Assembly: GCF_000829515.1 (NCBI RefSeq)
Contig: NZ_JXRR01000017.1
Span: 310,001 to 374,000 of the forward strand
DNA: 64,000 nt
Direction: 5' to 3'
From: Jeotgalibacillus campisalis
Lineage (GTDB): Bacteria; Bacillota; Bacilli; Bacillales; Jeotgalibacillaceae
Shown here: piece by piece, positions 18,946 through 28,313 of the stretch
Numbering within the stretch: position 1 is the stretch's first letter
How the letters are laid out: each line of letters begins with the position of its first letter
Translations under genes and position numbers: made by a program
Notes under the pieces: model-generated
Databases searched by the model: none
What the model was told of the DNA's origin: nothing
The model's input: only the letters and a program-made list of their open reading frames with translations

Positions 18946-20706
18946 TTACTTAGCTCCTTTCTTTTTCGAATAATCACGCTTACGAGGTTCAATCAGGGAT
19001 ACGTCTACTTCCTCATAATGAATCTCGGGTGAAAGGGTATCTGGATTAAATTTCGCCATTGTCGTTTTCAGGAATTCATCATCATTTCGTTCCGGGAAAT
19101 CCGGTTTAAAATGAGCCCCGCGGCTTTCATTACGCTGAAGCGCACCGATTGTAACTACTCTTGCAAGGTGAAGCATATTCTTCAGCTGGCGCGTGAAGAC
19201 TGCACCCTGATTGCTCCATTTATTCGTATCATTAATATTAATGTTTTCAAAGCGCTCAAGAAGCTCCTGAATTTTTGCATCTGTTTCCTGAAGTTTGTCA
19301 TTATAACGGACAACCGTTACATTATCTGTCATCCATTCTCCAAGCTCTTTGTGAATCACATAAGCATTTTCTTCGCCGTCCATTGACATAATATGATCCC
19401 ATTTATCTTGTTCTTCTTTTACGTGACGATCAAACACATCTGATGAAATGTCTTCTGCTGTTTTTTCAAGTCCATTAATATAAGCTACTGCATTAGGACC
19501 TGCAACCATTCCTCCATAAATGGAAGAAAGGAGTGAGTTTGCTCCGAGGCGGTTCGCTCCATGGATAGAGTAATCGCATTCTCCGGCTGCAAAGAGACCC
19601 GGAATATTCGTCATCTGGTCATAATCAACCCATAGTCCGCCCATTGAATAATGTACTGCAGGGAATATTTTCATAGGAAGTTTTCTTGGGTCATCTCCCA
19701 TAAACTTTTCATAGATTTCAATAATTCCGCCAAGCTTTACATCAAGTTCTTTTGGATCTTTATGTGAAAGATCCAGATACACCATGTTTTCACCGTTAAT
19801 GCCAAGCTTTTGGAATACACAGACATCAAAGATTTCACGGGTCGCAATATCACGAGGAACCAGGTTTCCATAAGCGGGATATTTCTCTTCAAGGAAATAC
19901 CATGGCTTTCCGTCTTTATACGTCCAGACACGGCCGCCTTCTCCCCGCGCTGACTCACTCATCAGGCGCAGTTTATCATCTCCGGGAATAGCAGTGGGAT
20001 GAATTTGTATAAATTCTCCGTTAGCATAGTATGCTCCCTGCTGGTAAACAATTGAAGCCGCTGAACCTGTATTAATAACAGAGTTCGTTGACTTTCCGAA
20101 AATGATTCCCGGGCCGCCTGTTGCAATGATAACAGCATCTCCCGGGAACGACTGGATTTCCATGCTGGAGAGGTTCTGCGCTACGACTCCGCGGCAGACT
20201 CCATCATCATCGAGCACGGACCCAAGAAATTCCCATCCTTCGTACTTCGTTACTAGACCGGCTACCTCATGTCGGCGCACCTGCTCATCTAAAGCATAAA
20301 GAAGCTGCTGGCCGGTTGTTGCTCCTGCGAAGGCTGTACGGTGATGCTGCGTTCCGCCAAAGCGGCGAAAATCAAGCAGACCCTCGGGCGTTCGATTGAA
20401 CATAACTCCCATACGATCCAATAAATGAATAATGCCTGGTGCAGCGTCGCACATTGCTTTTACTGGAGGCTGATTAGCTAAAAAGTCTCCGCCGTAGACG
20501 CTGTCATCAAAGTGTTCCCAAGGAGAATCTCCTTCTCCTTTCGTATTCACTGCTCCGTTTATTCCGCCTTGTGCACAAACGGAGTGTGAACGTTTAACCG
20601 GTACGAGTGAAAACAGATCCACTGCCATTCCGGCTTCCGCTGCTTTGATCGTTGCCATGAGGCCTGCAAGTCCCCCGCCGACAACGATAATTTTGCCTTT
20701 GCTCAT
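18946..20706 (-). CDS. sdhA: Succinate dehydrogenase flavoprotein subunit
   Basis: Catalytic subunit (586 aa) that oxidises succinate to fumarate. It has an N-terminal FAD-binding GGGLAGLMATI and the histidyl-FAD segment KRSHSVCAQGGINGA. Active-site motifs HPTAIP, SESARGEGGRVW and the HGANRLGANSLL loop are all present. It is 75 bases downstream of sdhC and 2 bases upstream of sdhB, in the standard Bacillus sdhCAB order. Confidence 0.97.
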   Translation of the reverse strand: MSKGKIIVVGGGLAGLMATIKAAEAGMAVDLFSLVPVKRSHSVCAQGGINGAVNTKGEGDSPWEHFDDSVYGGDFLANQPPVKAMCDAAPGIIHLLDRMGVMFNRTPEGLLDFRRFGGTQHHRTAFAGATTGQQLLYALDEQVRRHEVAGLVTKYEGWEFLGSVLDDDGVCRGVVAQNLSSMEIQSFPGDAVIIATGGPGIIFGKSTNSVINTGSAASIVYQQGAYYANGEFIQIHPTAIPGDDKLRLMSESARGEGGRVWTYKDGKPWYFLEEKYPAYGNLVPRDIATREIFDVCVFQKLGINGENMVYLDLSHKDPKELDVKLGGIIEIYEKFMGDDPRKLPMKIFPAVHYSMGGLWVDYDQMTNIPGLFAAGECDYSIHGANRLGANSLLSSIYGGMVAGPNAVAYINGLEKTAEDISSDVFDRHVKEEQDKWDHIMSMDGEENAYVIHKELGEWMTDNVTVVRYNDKLQETDAKIQELLERFENININDTNKWSNQGAVFTRQLKNMLHLARVVTIGALQRNESRGAHFKPDFPERNDDEFLKTTMAKFNPDTLSPEIHYEEVDVSLIEPRKRDYSKKKGAK

Positions 20707-20781
20707 TTAAACACTCTCCTTACTTTTATCCGCTGACTGAGCGTTTGCTCGACGATCTATACTGTTGACTAAATTGGTTGA

Positions 20782-21390
20782 TTAAACGAATGCCAGGATT
20801 GCGCGAATCCCGATGGTTGTAAGTGCCAGGAAAATCCCTAAAGTCACATAAGTGGAAATTCTTTGTGAACTCGGGCTGAGCGTTACACCCCACGTTACTA
20901 AGAAAGACCAAAGGCCATTAGCAAAATGGAAGGTAGTAGATACGACACCTGCTATATAAAATGCCAGCATAAATGGATCAGCTAAAATCGACTCCATCAT
21001 TCCAAAGTTGACGTCTGCTCCACGAGCTGCGGCAATACGAGTTTCCCAAATATGCCAAGTAACAAAAATCAGCGTAAAAACACCTGTTACACGCTGCATG
21101 ATAAACATCCAGTTTCTGAATGTACCAAATTGACGCGGATTATTTCTCGAGGTAAAAGCGATATACACGCCGTAAATCGCGTGAAAGTATAGCGGTAAAA
21201 AGATAATAAAAATTTCCAGAATTAGTCTAAACGGCAACCCTTCCATTACGTGAGCTGCGTTATTGAATGATTCTTCTCCTCTTGTAGCATAATGATTTAC
21301 AACAAGATGTTGCATCAGGAAGATCCCTACAGGAATAACCCCCAGTAAAGAATGCAGCCTCCTCCAGTAAAACTCTCGACTATTTGCCAT
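20782..21390 (-). CDS. sdhC: Succinate dehydrogenase cytochrome b558 subunit
   Basis: The 202-residue membrane anchor with five hydrophobic segments and conserved His residues (for example MQHLVVNHY, LYFHAIYG and VTWHIWE), which in the family ligate two b hemes. It binds SdhAB to the membrane and reduces menaquinone. The GGAGGGGG ribosome site is 8-9 bases before the ATG. It is the first gene of sdhCAB, behind a near-consensus promoter at 21505-21533. Confidence 0.95.
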   Translation of the reverse strand: MANSREFYWRRLHSLLGVIPVGIFLMQHLVVNHYATRGEESFNNAAHVMEGLPFRLILEIFIIFLPLYFHAIYGVYIAFTSRNNPRQFGTFRNWMFIMQRVTGVFTLIFVTWHIWETRIAAARGADVNFGMMESILADPFMLAFYIAGVVSTTFHFANGLWSFLVTWGVTLSPSSQRISTYVTLGIFLALTTIGIRAILAFV

Positions 21391-21504
21391 CGAACGTTAC
21401 CCCCTCCAAAAAATACCAGCTTATGAATCTCGTCAAATTTTTTTCAAACTAGTTCGACGAAAATCAAGCTATTCCGCACAATATAACATTTATGTGACAA
21501 CTTA

Positions 21505-21533
21505 ATTGTACTCCGATAAGAATTGACCGTCAA
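21505..21533 (-). promoter_or_regulatory. Sigma-A promoter of sdhCAB
   Basis: Minus strand: -35 TTGACG (21528-21533), 17-bp spacer, -10 TACAAT (21505-21510). It leaves a leader of about 105 bases before sdhC. No clear cre site was seen. Confidence 0.85.
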
Positions 21534-21708
21534 GAAAACGTATACATAAAAATAATTCTGAATGTTAACTTTTCAAATACGATAGGTTTGCTATTCTGCT
21601 ATAACGCTTATCTATTAATTTAGTGACTTTTGACCCGCTTTTTGAAAAGATAAGGGGACAATTCCATTATTTCACGCAGGGTCACTTACACTTTATCAAG
21701 TAACCTCG

Positions 21709-21714
21709 TATAAT
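21709..21714 (+). promoter_or_regulatory. -10 element upstream of yslB
   Basis: TATAAT on the plus strand, 28 bases before the yslB ATG. The -35 region at about 17 bp is poor (TTACAC). Transcription would start near 21721, which rules out the GTG there as the start of translation. Confidence 0.5.
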
Positions 21715-21741
21715 AGAAGAGTGGAAAGTGAGGGTCACAGC

Positions 21742-22188
21742 ATGTCTGAAGAAAATGAGATCACTACAGGGTCTTTTGGCTATTCCCTTATCAGGGATGA
21801 GCTTTTGCCTGAATTATTAGGAAATCATACAAATGAAATTCTTTACTGGGCAGGTAAAAGTCTAGCCCGCCGGCACCCTTGTCAAAATGAAGGAGAACTG
21901 ATTCACTTCTTCGAAAAAGCAGATTGGGGTACCCTGGAGCTTACAAAACAAAAAAATGACGAAATGCTTCTTGAACTTGGAGGCCCGCTGTTAAAGCAAA
22001 GAATTCAAAAAAATAATGCACAGCACTTTACGCTTGAAGCAGGTTTTCTTGCAGAACAATTTGCGATGATGAAGCAATGTCAGACAGAAGCCATAAGCCA
22101 GCGTCAAAAAAATAACGCAATTATTCAGTTTACTCTTAAATGGGACGCGAAAGATCCTTATGGAATGCCATTAAGGAAAAATAAATAA
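21742..22188 (+). CDS. yslB: YslB family protein (DUF2507)
   Basis: A 148-residue cytosolic protein of the conserved but uncharacterised YslB family, found next to sdhC in Bacillus as here. It contains WAGKSLARRHPC and a mixed alpha/beta composition with no catalytic motif that I can name. The ATG at 21742 has GAGGG 8 bases upstream. The in-frame GTG at 21721 coincides with the expected transcription start and is unlikely. It is divergent from sdhCAB. Confidence 0.85.
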   Translation: MSEENEITTGSFGYSLIRDELLPELLGNHTNEILYWAGKSLARRHPCQNEGELIHFFEKADWGTLELTKQKNDEMLLELGGPLLKQRIQKNNAQHFTLEAGFLAEQFAMMKQCQTEAISQRQKNNAIIQFTLKWDAKDPYGMPLRKNK

Positions 22189-22240
22189 CATGCATAATTA
22201 GTTAAAGAAGCTGAGACAAACGTTGAAAAGAGATTAAATT

Positions 22241-22353
22241 GGTTCTTTGTTAAACATATGTTCGAGGTGCACAGAGTACCAGGCGGCTACTCCCTGCAGC
22301 ATATGACAGCTGCCTGAGCCTGCGGAAGCGTCTGATTAAAAGCGCAAAGAACC
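22241..22353. repeat. Dispersed intergenic repeat with inverted ends, copy 1 (degenerate)
   Basis: It starts GGTTCTTTG and ends CAAAGAACC, giving 9-bp inverted ends. Inside are GGCGGCTACTCC and TGCGGAAGCG, which resemble parts of the element at 49054-49184. It lies between convergent yslB and lysC. Its layout recalls the GC-rich repeats scattered between genes in many Bacillaceae; this copy looks decayed. Confidence 0.55.
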
Positions 22354-22359
22354 GATTAG

Positions 22360-22394
22360 AAGAGGTTGAGACATATTTGTGTCTCAACCTCTTG
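22360..22394 (-). terminator. Terminator after lysC
   Basis: AGAGGTTGAGACA and TGTCTCAACCTCT form a 13-bp stem, followed by TTC-TAAT on the minus strand. It lies immediately after the lysC stop. Confidence 0.75.
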
Positions 22395-22400
22395 TTGTTC

Positions 22401-23642
22401 TCACTTTGCCAGCTGCGGTTTTGGCTGCAAAGATTCTAATGAAAAACTGTCATGAACAACCTGGGCAGCCCTGAGCATGTCATTCATCTCAACGACAGTC
22501 GAGACTTTAATTTCTGATGTGCTGACCATTTTGACCGCAATAGTGTGTTCGGCTAACACCTGAAACATTTGTGCGGCTACACCAGGGTTTGATACCATTC
22601 CAGAACCTACTATAGATACTTTTGCGAGCCCTGCTTCATGCTCGATTTTCGAAAAGCCTAAGGCATCTTTATTGTTCAGCAGGACGCGTCGTGTTTCTTC
22701 AAGCTCCTCTTCTTTAATAGAAAAAGAAAGATTGGTGGAATTCAGCTCTGTCTGGCTTTGAATAATAATATCCACATTAATATGATTCTCGGCTAAAACA
22801 GAGAATATAGCGGCAAGACCGGTAAATTCATTTTCTAATCCATACACTGTAATTCGTACAATATCCCCTTCAAATGCTACACCACGGACTACCAGATTTT
22901 CTTCCAACATCGATTCCTCCTCAATCAGCGTACCTTCAATATCTTCTATACTCGACCTCACCGTAAGAGGCAAGGAATGATTTTTTGCGTACTCCACAGC
23001 ACGGGGGTGCAGAACGCCAGCCCCGAGATTTGCCAGTTCAAGCATCTCATCGTACGAAATTCCTTCAAGCTTTCTGGCACCCTTTATGTATCTTGGGTCA
23101 GAGGTGTAAACGCCGTCCACGTCTGTATAGATATCACATCGCTCGGCCGCTAGAGATGAAGCTAAAGCCACAGCTGTGGTGTCCGAGCCTCCTCTTCCAA
23201 GAGTAGTAAGCTCAAAATTAGCATCCATTCCCTGAAAACCTGCTACTACCACTATTTTTCCTTTTGCGAGCTCCTGTTTCATCCGGGTAGTTTCAATGTG
23301 TGTGATTCTTGCTTTGCTGTGCACTGCTTCTGTTTGAATTCCAGCCTGCCAGCCAGTCATTGAGACACTTGAATATCCTTCGCTCTGAAGTGCCATGGAG
23401 AGAAGCGAAATGGTCATCTGCTCACCCGTAGATAAAAGCATATCCATATCTCTTTTATTGGGTGTTTGGGTAATGCCTGCTGCAAGACGGATCAGTTCGT
23501 CTGTCGTTTTGCCCATCGCAGAAACGACGACGACTACCTGGTGTCCTTTTTTAATTTCCTGTATGACTCTGGATGCGGCATGCTGAATTTTTTCTACTGA
23601 TCCAACTGATGTCCCGCCAAATTTTTGAACGATTAAACTCAT
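22401..23642 (-). CDS. lysC: Aspartokinase II (lysine-sensitive type)
   Basis: Phosphorylates aspartate, the first step toward lysine, threonine, methionine and diaminopimelate. The 413-residue protein begins with the kinase motif VQKFGGTSVG, has GRGGSDTTAVALA near residue 155, and ends in two ACT domains (about 265-405) that bind the feedback inhibitor. In B. subtilis the same gene also makes a shorter beta subunit from an internal start; I cannot test that here. The long leader holds a lysine riboswitch and terminator, so expression is controlled by lysine. Confidence 0.97.
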   Translation of the reverse strand: MSLIVQKFGGTSVGSVEKIQHAASRVIQEIKKGHQVVVVVSAMGKTTDELIRLAAGITQTPNKRDMDMLLSTGEQMTISLLSMALQSEGYSSVSMTGWQAGIQTEAVHSKARITHIETTRMKQELAKGKIVVVAGFQGMDANFELTTLGRGGSDTTAVALASSLAAERCDIYTDVDGVYTSDPRYIKGARKLEGISYDEMLELANLGAGVLHPRAVEYAKNHSLPLTVRSSIEDIEGTLIEEESMLEENLVVRGVAFEGDIVRITVYGLENEFTGLAAIFSVLAENHINVDIIIQSQTELNSTNLSFSIKEEELEETRRVLLNNKDALGFSKIEHEAGLAKVSIVGSGMVSNPGVAAQMFQVLAEHTIAVKMVSTSEIKVSTVVEMNDMLRAAQVVHDSFSLESLQPKPQLAK

Positions 23643-23734
23643 GATACGCCTCTTCTCACATTATTATTTCTCATTCCTGATCAGCTGAACTTGCATCCGG
23701 TTTTCGTGCAGCGCCAGCTTCCAAAAAATTTAGA

Positions 23735-23776
23735 CACAAAAAAAGCAATGGGAAGAGTATCCCCATTGCTTTTGAA
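23735..23776 (-). terminator. Attenuator terminator of the lysine riboswitch
   Basis: On the minus strand AAAAGCAATGGG and CCCATTGCTTTT pair, with a T7 run. It is the intrinsic terminator of the lysC leader expression platform. Confidence 0.9.
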
Positions 23777-23985
23777 CTGAATTGTCCATTGCTGCTCAGG
23801 TGAGATAGCTCTCCAAGATGAGGAATCATCTTGACAGCTCTGCATTTATTAAATACAGAACCAGTTTGCATCCTGATGAAAGGATTGCAGACTTCGGCGA
23901 TTGTCCCTTTTTCCGCGCTTCTTCGGATTCATCTTCCTCCGCACGGGTACTTTTGACTTTCGCACCTCTATCACCACTTTAAAAA
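23735..23985 (-). promoter_or_regulatory. Lysine riboswitch (L box) of lysC
   Basis: The leader between the lysC promoter and ORF carries the L-box hallmark GATAGAGGTGCGAA (about 23959-23974, minus strand). Further paired segments follow and then a strong terminator at 23735-23776. Lysine binding is expected to favour the terminator and stop lysC transcription. The class is assigned from the conserved motif and the gene context. Confidence 0.92.
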
Positions 23986-24014
23986 GAAAAGTGAGTGTAT
24001 ATTAACTTGGTGTT

Positions 24015-24043
24015 ATTATAGCAAAGTGATCTTATTGAATCAA
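24015..24043 (-). promoter_or_regulatory. Sigma-A promoter of lysC
   Basis: Minus strand: -35 TTGATT (24038-24043), 17-bp spacer, -10 TATAAT (24015-24020). It sits just past the uvrC stop and feeds the riboswitch leader. Confidence 0.82.
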
Positions 24044-24044
24044 T

Positions 24045-25817
24045 TTATTCTTTGAGTTTTTTTACAATATCTTCAGCCAGCAGCGATGGCATGCCTGCAC
24101 TAACTACTTCTTCTAAGGTAGCTTCTCTCAGCTTTTTAACAGAACCAAAATGTTTCAGCAGCTGCTTTTTTCGCTTGGGACCAATGCCTGGGATTTCATC
24201 CAGAACGGATTGAATTGAATTTTTCCCCCGCAGCTGACGGTGAAATGTTATGGCAAATCTGTGTACTTCATCCTGAATTCGCTGCAGCAGATAAAACTCC
24301 TGACTGCGCCTGCTTAAAGGAATCATCTCAAGCGGACTTCCAAAAAGAAGATTAGACGTCTGGTGGCGGTCATCTTTTGCCAGTCCAGCGAGCGGAAGAT
24401 CCAGACCAAGCTCCTGTTCAAGCACTTCCCGGGCCGCTTCGATCTGTCCCTTTCCTCCATCAATTATCACTAAGTCCGGCAGCGGAAGCCCGTCTTTAAG
24501 AACCCTTGTGTACCGCCTCCTGATCACTTCCCGCATAGAAGCATAGTCATCAGGACCCTGAACGGTTTTAATCTTGTATTTGCGATACTCTTTTTTTGCG
24601 GGCTTTCCATCAATGAAAACAACAAGGGCAGACACTGCGTCAGCCCCTTGAATATTAGAGTTATCAAAAGCTTCAATACGAAGGGGCGGGTAAATGTTCA
24701 TGGCCTCGCCAAGCTGTTCTACTGCTTTAATCGTCCGGTTTTCGTCCCGTTCAATCAAAGAAAACTTTTCTAAGAGTGCAAATTTCGCATTTTTTTCTGC
24801 AAGCTGCAGCAAGTCTTTTTTCTGACCGCGGACAGGCTGGCGTACATTTACTTCAAGCAGCTTTTCAGCTATTTCAGCATCAATTTGCGGAGGGACAAGT
24901 ACTTCTTTTGGTTTAAAATGATTCGGTTTCATATAAAACTGACCAATAAAGGTCAAAAACTCCTGCTCAGGTTCATCATAGATCGGGAATAAAGAGACAT
25001 CCCGTTCGATCAGCTTACCCTGACGAATAAAAAAGACCTGAACACACATCCATCCTTTGTCGACACTGTAGCCAAAAATATCACGGTTTGTAAAGTCATT
25101 CATGGCCATTTTTTGTTTTTCCATAGTTGCTTCAATATGATTTATTTGATCGCGAAACTCCATCGCTCTTTCAAATTCCAGATTTTCTGAAGCGGACTCC
25201 ATTTTTTTCTGAAGGTCAATTTTCACTTCTTTAAAGCCGCCGTTTAAAAATTTGGCAATGTCATCTGTCATTTGGCGGTACACTGTATCTTCCACTTTAA
25301 ATTCGCACGGTGCAAGACATTGTCCCAGATGATAATAAAGACAGACACGGTCCGGAAGCGTATTGCATTTTCTAAGGGGGTACATGCGGTCGAGCAGTTT
25401 TTTCGTTTCGTTTGCTGCCTGCGCATTTGGGTAAGGCCCAAAATAGCGGCCCTTATCTTTTTTCACTTTGCGGGTAATGAGCAGCCGCGGGTGTTTTTCT
25501 GCTGTTACTTTTAAAAAAGGATAGGATTTATCATCTTTTAGCATCACATTGTATTTAGGGTCATGCTTTTTAATTAAGGTAAGCTCTAGTATTAATGCTT
25601 CAATCGCTGATGAGGTGACAATATATTCAAAATCCTGAATCTCTGAAACAAGTCTTTGCGTTTTACCGTCATGCGATCCCGTAAAGTAAGAGCGCACTCT
25701 ATTTTTTAATACTTTTGCTTTCCCTACATAAATGATTGTATCTTGACGATCCTTCATTAAATAACAACCTGGCTGATCAGGCAGGACAGCAAGTTTATGC
25801 TTAAGCAGATCGTTCAT
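24045..25817 (-). CDS. uvrC: Excinuclease ABC subunit C
   Basis: Makes both incisions during nucleotide excision repair. The 590-residue protein has an N-terminal GIY-YIG nuclease domain ([20 protein letters not shown], with Arg and Glu downstream). Next come a Cys-bearing segment ([21 protein letters not shown]), a UVR motif near residue 205, an RNase H-like endonuclease domain with the catalytic aspartates around DNSNIQG and VIIDGGKGQ, and C-terminal helix-hairpin-helix repeats ([13 protein letters not shown]). The start is the ATG at 25815-25817, with AGGAGGG 7 bases upstream, not the TTG seven codons earlier. Confidence 0.96.
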   Translation of the reverse strand: MNDLLKHKLAVLPDQPGCYLMKDRQDTIIYVGKAKVLKNRVRSYFTGSHDGKTQRLVSEIQDFEYIVTSSAIEALILELTLIKKHDPKYNVMLKDDKSYPFLKVTAEKHPRLLITRKVKKDKGRYFGPYPNAQAANETKKLLDRMYPLRKCNTLPDRVCLYYHLGQCLAPCEFKVEDTVYRQMTDDIAKFLNGGFKEVKIDLQKKMESASENLEFERAMEFRDQINHIEATMEKQKMAMNDFTNRDIFGYSVDKGWMCVQVFFIRQGKLIERDVSLFPIYDEPEQEFLTFIGQFYMKPNHFKPKEVLVPPQIDAEIAEKLLEVNVRQPVRGQKKDLLQLAEKNAKFALLEKFSLIERDENRTIKAVEQLGEAMNIYPPLRIEAFDNSNIQGADAVSALVVFIDGKPAKKEYRKYKIKTVQGPDDYASMREVIRRRYTRVLKDGLPLPDLVIIDGGKGQIEAAREVLEQELGLDLPLAGLAKDDRHQTSNLLFGSPLEMIPLSRRSQEFYLLQRIQDEVHRFAITFHRQLRGKNSIQSVLDEIPGIGPKRKKQLLKHFGSVKKLREATLEEVVSAGMPSLLAEDIVKKLKE

Positions 25818-25944
25818 TACTAGCCCTCCTGTGTTCAAAAATTAGTTTCTGATTCAATCATAAGGAATGGCTCGGATAAATGCAAAAATAGGGGGTCGTA
25901 TGTTCGAAAAATATTTTTGGTGCTATGTATGAGAAGACATAAAT

Positions 25945-25973
25945 AAAGACCAGGCGCTGTTTGCCTGGTCTGA
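25945..25973 (-). terminator. Terminator after trxA
   Basis: AGACCAGGC and GCCTGGTCT pair around a 7-base loop, followed by TTTATTTAT on the minus strand. It lies just after the trxA stop. Confidence 0.75.
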
Positions 25974-25977
25974 TTTA

Positions 25978-26292
25978 TTAAGCGTGCTTGTTTAGAAGTT
26001 CTTCAAGTGCTTCTTTCGGCTGGAATCCAACCACTTTATCTACAACTTCGCCGTCTTTTAGTACCACAAGTGTCGGGATACTCATAACGCCGTATTTGCT
26101 TGCTGTTTCTTGGTTTTCATCCACATCAAGTTTTACGATTTTTACTTTTTCACCCATGTCTGCATCCAGTTCTTCAAGAACAGGTGCAATCATTTTACAT
26201 GGTCCGCACCAAGGTGCCCAGAAGTCTGCAAGGACTAAGCCCTCTCCAGTTTCAGTTGTAAATGTTTGATCAGTTGCATGTGCAATCGCCAT
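25978..26292 (-). CDS. trxA: Thioredoxin
   Basis: A 104-residue thioredoxin with the redox motif WCGPC (Cys29, Cys32), the buried Asp in LADFWAP, and the cis-Pro in SIPTLVV. It reduces cytosolic disulfides using electrons from thioredoxin reductase. The AAAGGAGG ribosome site is 9 bases upstream. A TATACT -10 lies about 40 bases before the start, with only a weak -35. It is a single-gene unit with its own terminator. Confidence 0.97.
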   Translation of the reverse strand: MAIAHATDQTFTTETGEGLVLADFWAPWCGPCKMIAPVLEELDADMGEKVKIVKLDVDENQETASKYGVMSIPTLVVLKDGEVVDKVVGFQPKEALEELLNKHA

Positions 26293-26462
26293 GAATAATT
26301 CCTCCTTTATAATGCGTAATATAGAGAAAGTATAGCACCCCTAAATGAGGGAATCCACTTTTTTGCCTGAGCATCAGAATATCTATGCCTGTCAGGATAT
26401 AACGCTTTTGTATCTTGCCCATTTTCACTTTAATTTATCAATGTTATGGTTATGAGAATCTT

Positions 26463-26491
26463 TAAACCCTTCAGCTGGACCGAAGGGTTTG
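26463..26491 (-). terminator. Terminator after etfA
   Basis: AAACCCTTC and GAAGGGTTT pair around a 9-base loop, a few bases past the etfA stop. The T run after it is short (TTTAAAG). Confidence 0.6.
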
Positions 26492-26498
26492 TATACAA

Positions 26499-27473
26499 TC
26501 AAGATGCTTTAATTTTTTTAAATTCTTCAATCAATAAAGGGACGACGTCAAATAAATCACCAACGATTCCATAGTCAGCTACTTTAAAAATATTTGCCTC
26601 CGGATCTTTGTTGATCGCAACAATGACCTTCGAATTGGACATCCCCGCCATATGCTGAATCGCTCCGGATAGTCCACAGGCAATATAAAGGTCAGGCGTA
26701 ACAACTTTACCTGTTTGACCAATTTGTAGTGAATAATCACAGTATTCTGCATCACATGCCCCGCGTGACGCTCCTACAGCTCCGCCAAGAAGGTCAGCAA
26801 GTTCTTTCAGCGGTTCAAATCCTTCCTCGCTTTTGACTCCGCGTCCTCCTGCAACAATTACTTTAGCCTCTGAAAGATCTACTCCATCGGTCGCTTTTCG
26901 GACGACATCCTTGATGATTGTCCGCAGATCTTTAATATCTGCATCTAACGAAGTAACCTCTCCAGAACGGCTTTCTTCCTTTGGAAGCGGATCAATATTG
27001 TTCGGCCGGATCGTAATAAAAATAAGTCCATCTGTGACGACTTTTTTTTCAAAAGCCTTCCCGCTATAGATAGGACGCACAAAAACAGGTTCACCGCCGT
27101 CCTCCTCTATTGAAGTAACATCTGAAATAAGTCCGCTGCCAAGCTTACTTGCGATTCTTGGTGACAAATCTTTTCCTAATGCAGTATGGCCAAACACTAA
27201 ACCTTCAGGATTTTCCTCGTCCAATACAGCAAGCAATCCTTGTGCATAGCCATCTGAAGAATACTGCTTCAGCTTTTCACTTTGTACTGTGATGACTCTG
27301 TCAGCCCCGTAAGCGACAAGCTCCTGGCCTAGCTCGGAAACATTATCTCCGATTAAAACGCTTACAATTTCTCCCCCGTCTGCGATCTTTTTCCCCGCTG
27401 CAATTGCTTCAAATGATACGTTGCGCAAAGCACCTTCACGTGATTCTGCTAATACGATTATTTTTTTGCTCAT
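26499..27473 (-). CDS. etfA: Electron transfer flavoprotein alpha subunit
   Basis: A 324-residue ETF alpha subunit. The C-terminal FAD-binding domain is clear (VVAGGRGVKSEEGFEPLKEL, GASRGACDAEYCDY, QIGQTGKVVTPDLYIACGLS, SGAIQHMAGM). With EtfB it carries electrons from acyl-CoA dehydrogenases to the respiratory chain. It is the last gene of the fadR-fadB-etfB-etfA group, 39 bases after etfB, and is expected to be repressed through the FadR box at 29736-29753. Confidence 0.96.
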   Translation of the reverse strand: MSKKIIVLAESREGALRNVSFEAIAAGKKIADGGEIVSVLIGDNVSELGQELVAYGADRVITVQSEKLKQYSSDGYAQGLLAVLDEENPEGLVFGHTALGKDLSPRIASKLGSGLISDVTSIEEDGGEPVFVRPIYSGKAFEKKVVTDGLIFITIRPNNIDPLPKEESRSGEVTSLDADIKDLRTIIKDVVRKATDGVDLSEAKVIVAGGRGVKSEEGFEPLKELADLLGGAVGASRGACDAEYCDYSLQIGQTGKVVTPDLYIACGLSGAIQHMAGMSNSKVIVAINKDPEANIFKVADYGIVGDLFDVVPLLIEEFKKIKAS

Positions 27474-27512
27474 TGTTGTCCCTCCTGGTAAATGATATAT
27501 ATTTTGATCGAC

Positions 27513-28286
27513 TCAGACCACTTTGGCTTCTTTATGAAGCAATTGAACCAGTTCTTTTACTTGAGAATCAATTTCACCCTCCAAAATACGCCCTGCTTGT
27601 TTCTTAGGCGGGAGATAAATATCAATTGTCTTTGTTTTTGGTTCAACATCGTCTTCATCCAAATCTAAATCATCCAGCTCAATTTCATCTAATGGTTTTT
27701 TCTTCGCTTTCATGATGCCTGGAAGAGAAGGATAGCGGGGGTCATTTAGACCTTGCTGTGCTGTAACAAGCAGAGGAAGCGACGTTTCAATCGTTTCTGA
27801 GTCTCCTTCTACATCTCGTACGATTGTGACGGTTTCACCGTTTACTTCAATGCTGGTAATGGTCGTTACATACGGAATATTCAGCTGTTCGGCAACACGC
27901 GGCCCGACTTGACCTGAACCTCCGTCAATTGCTACATTGCCCCCAATAATAAGATCTGCTTCCTTATCTTTTAAAAACTCTGCTAAAATACGGGCAGTGG
28001 TAAATTGATCACTTTCTTCCACGTCATCTTCAATATTTATCAAAACTGCCTTATCAGCACCCATCGCAAGTGCTGTGCGAAGCTGCTTTTCCGCTTCATC
28101 TGATCCTACAGATACGACCGTAACTTCTCCGCCGTGCGCGTCTTTTAACTGAATAGCTTCTTCAATTGCATATTCATCATAAGGGTTAATAATAAATTCT
28201 GCGCCGTCATCAGCAATTTTACCGTCACTTATTGAAATTCTTTCCTCTGTATCAAACGTTCTTTTCATCAACACATAAATATTCAT
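27513..28286 (-). CDS. etfB: Electron transfer flavoprotein beta subunit
   Basis: A 257-residue ETF beta subunit with the AMP-binding, adenine-nucleotide alpha-hydrolase-like fold. It has the family's central motif ADLIIGGNVAIDGGSGQVGP and the C-terminal recognition arm. It lies 27 bases past the fadB stop, in the same transcript. Together with EtfA it forms the heterodimeric carrier for beta-oxidation. Confidence 0.96.
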   Translation of the reverse strand: MNIYVLMKRTFDTEERISISDGKIADDGAEFIINPYDEYAIEEAIQLKDAHGGEVTVVSVGSDEAEKQLRTALAMGADKAVLINIEDDVEESDQFTTARILAEFLKDKEADLIIGGNVAIDGGSGQVGPRVAEQLNIPYVTTITSIEVNGETVTIVRDVEGDSETIETSLPLLVTAQQGLNDPRYPSLPGIMKAKKKPLDEIELDDLDLDEDDVEPKTKTIDIYLPPKKQAGRILEGEIDSQVKELVQLLHKEAKVV

Positions 28287-28313
28287 TTAAAATCCCTCCA
28301 TTTTAAGTATTTT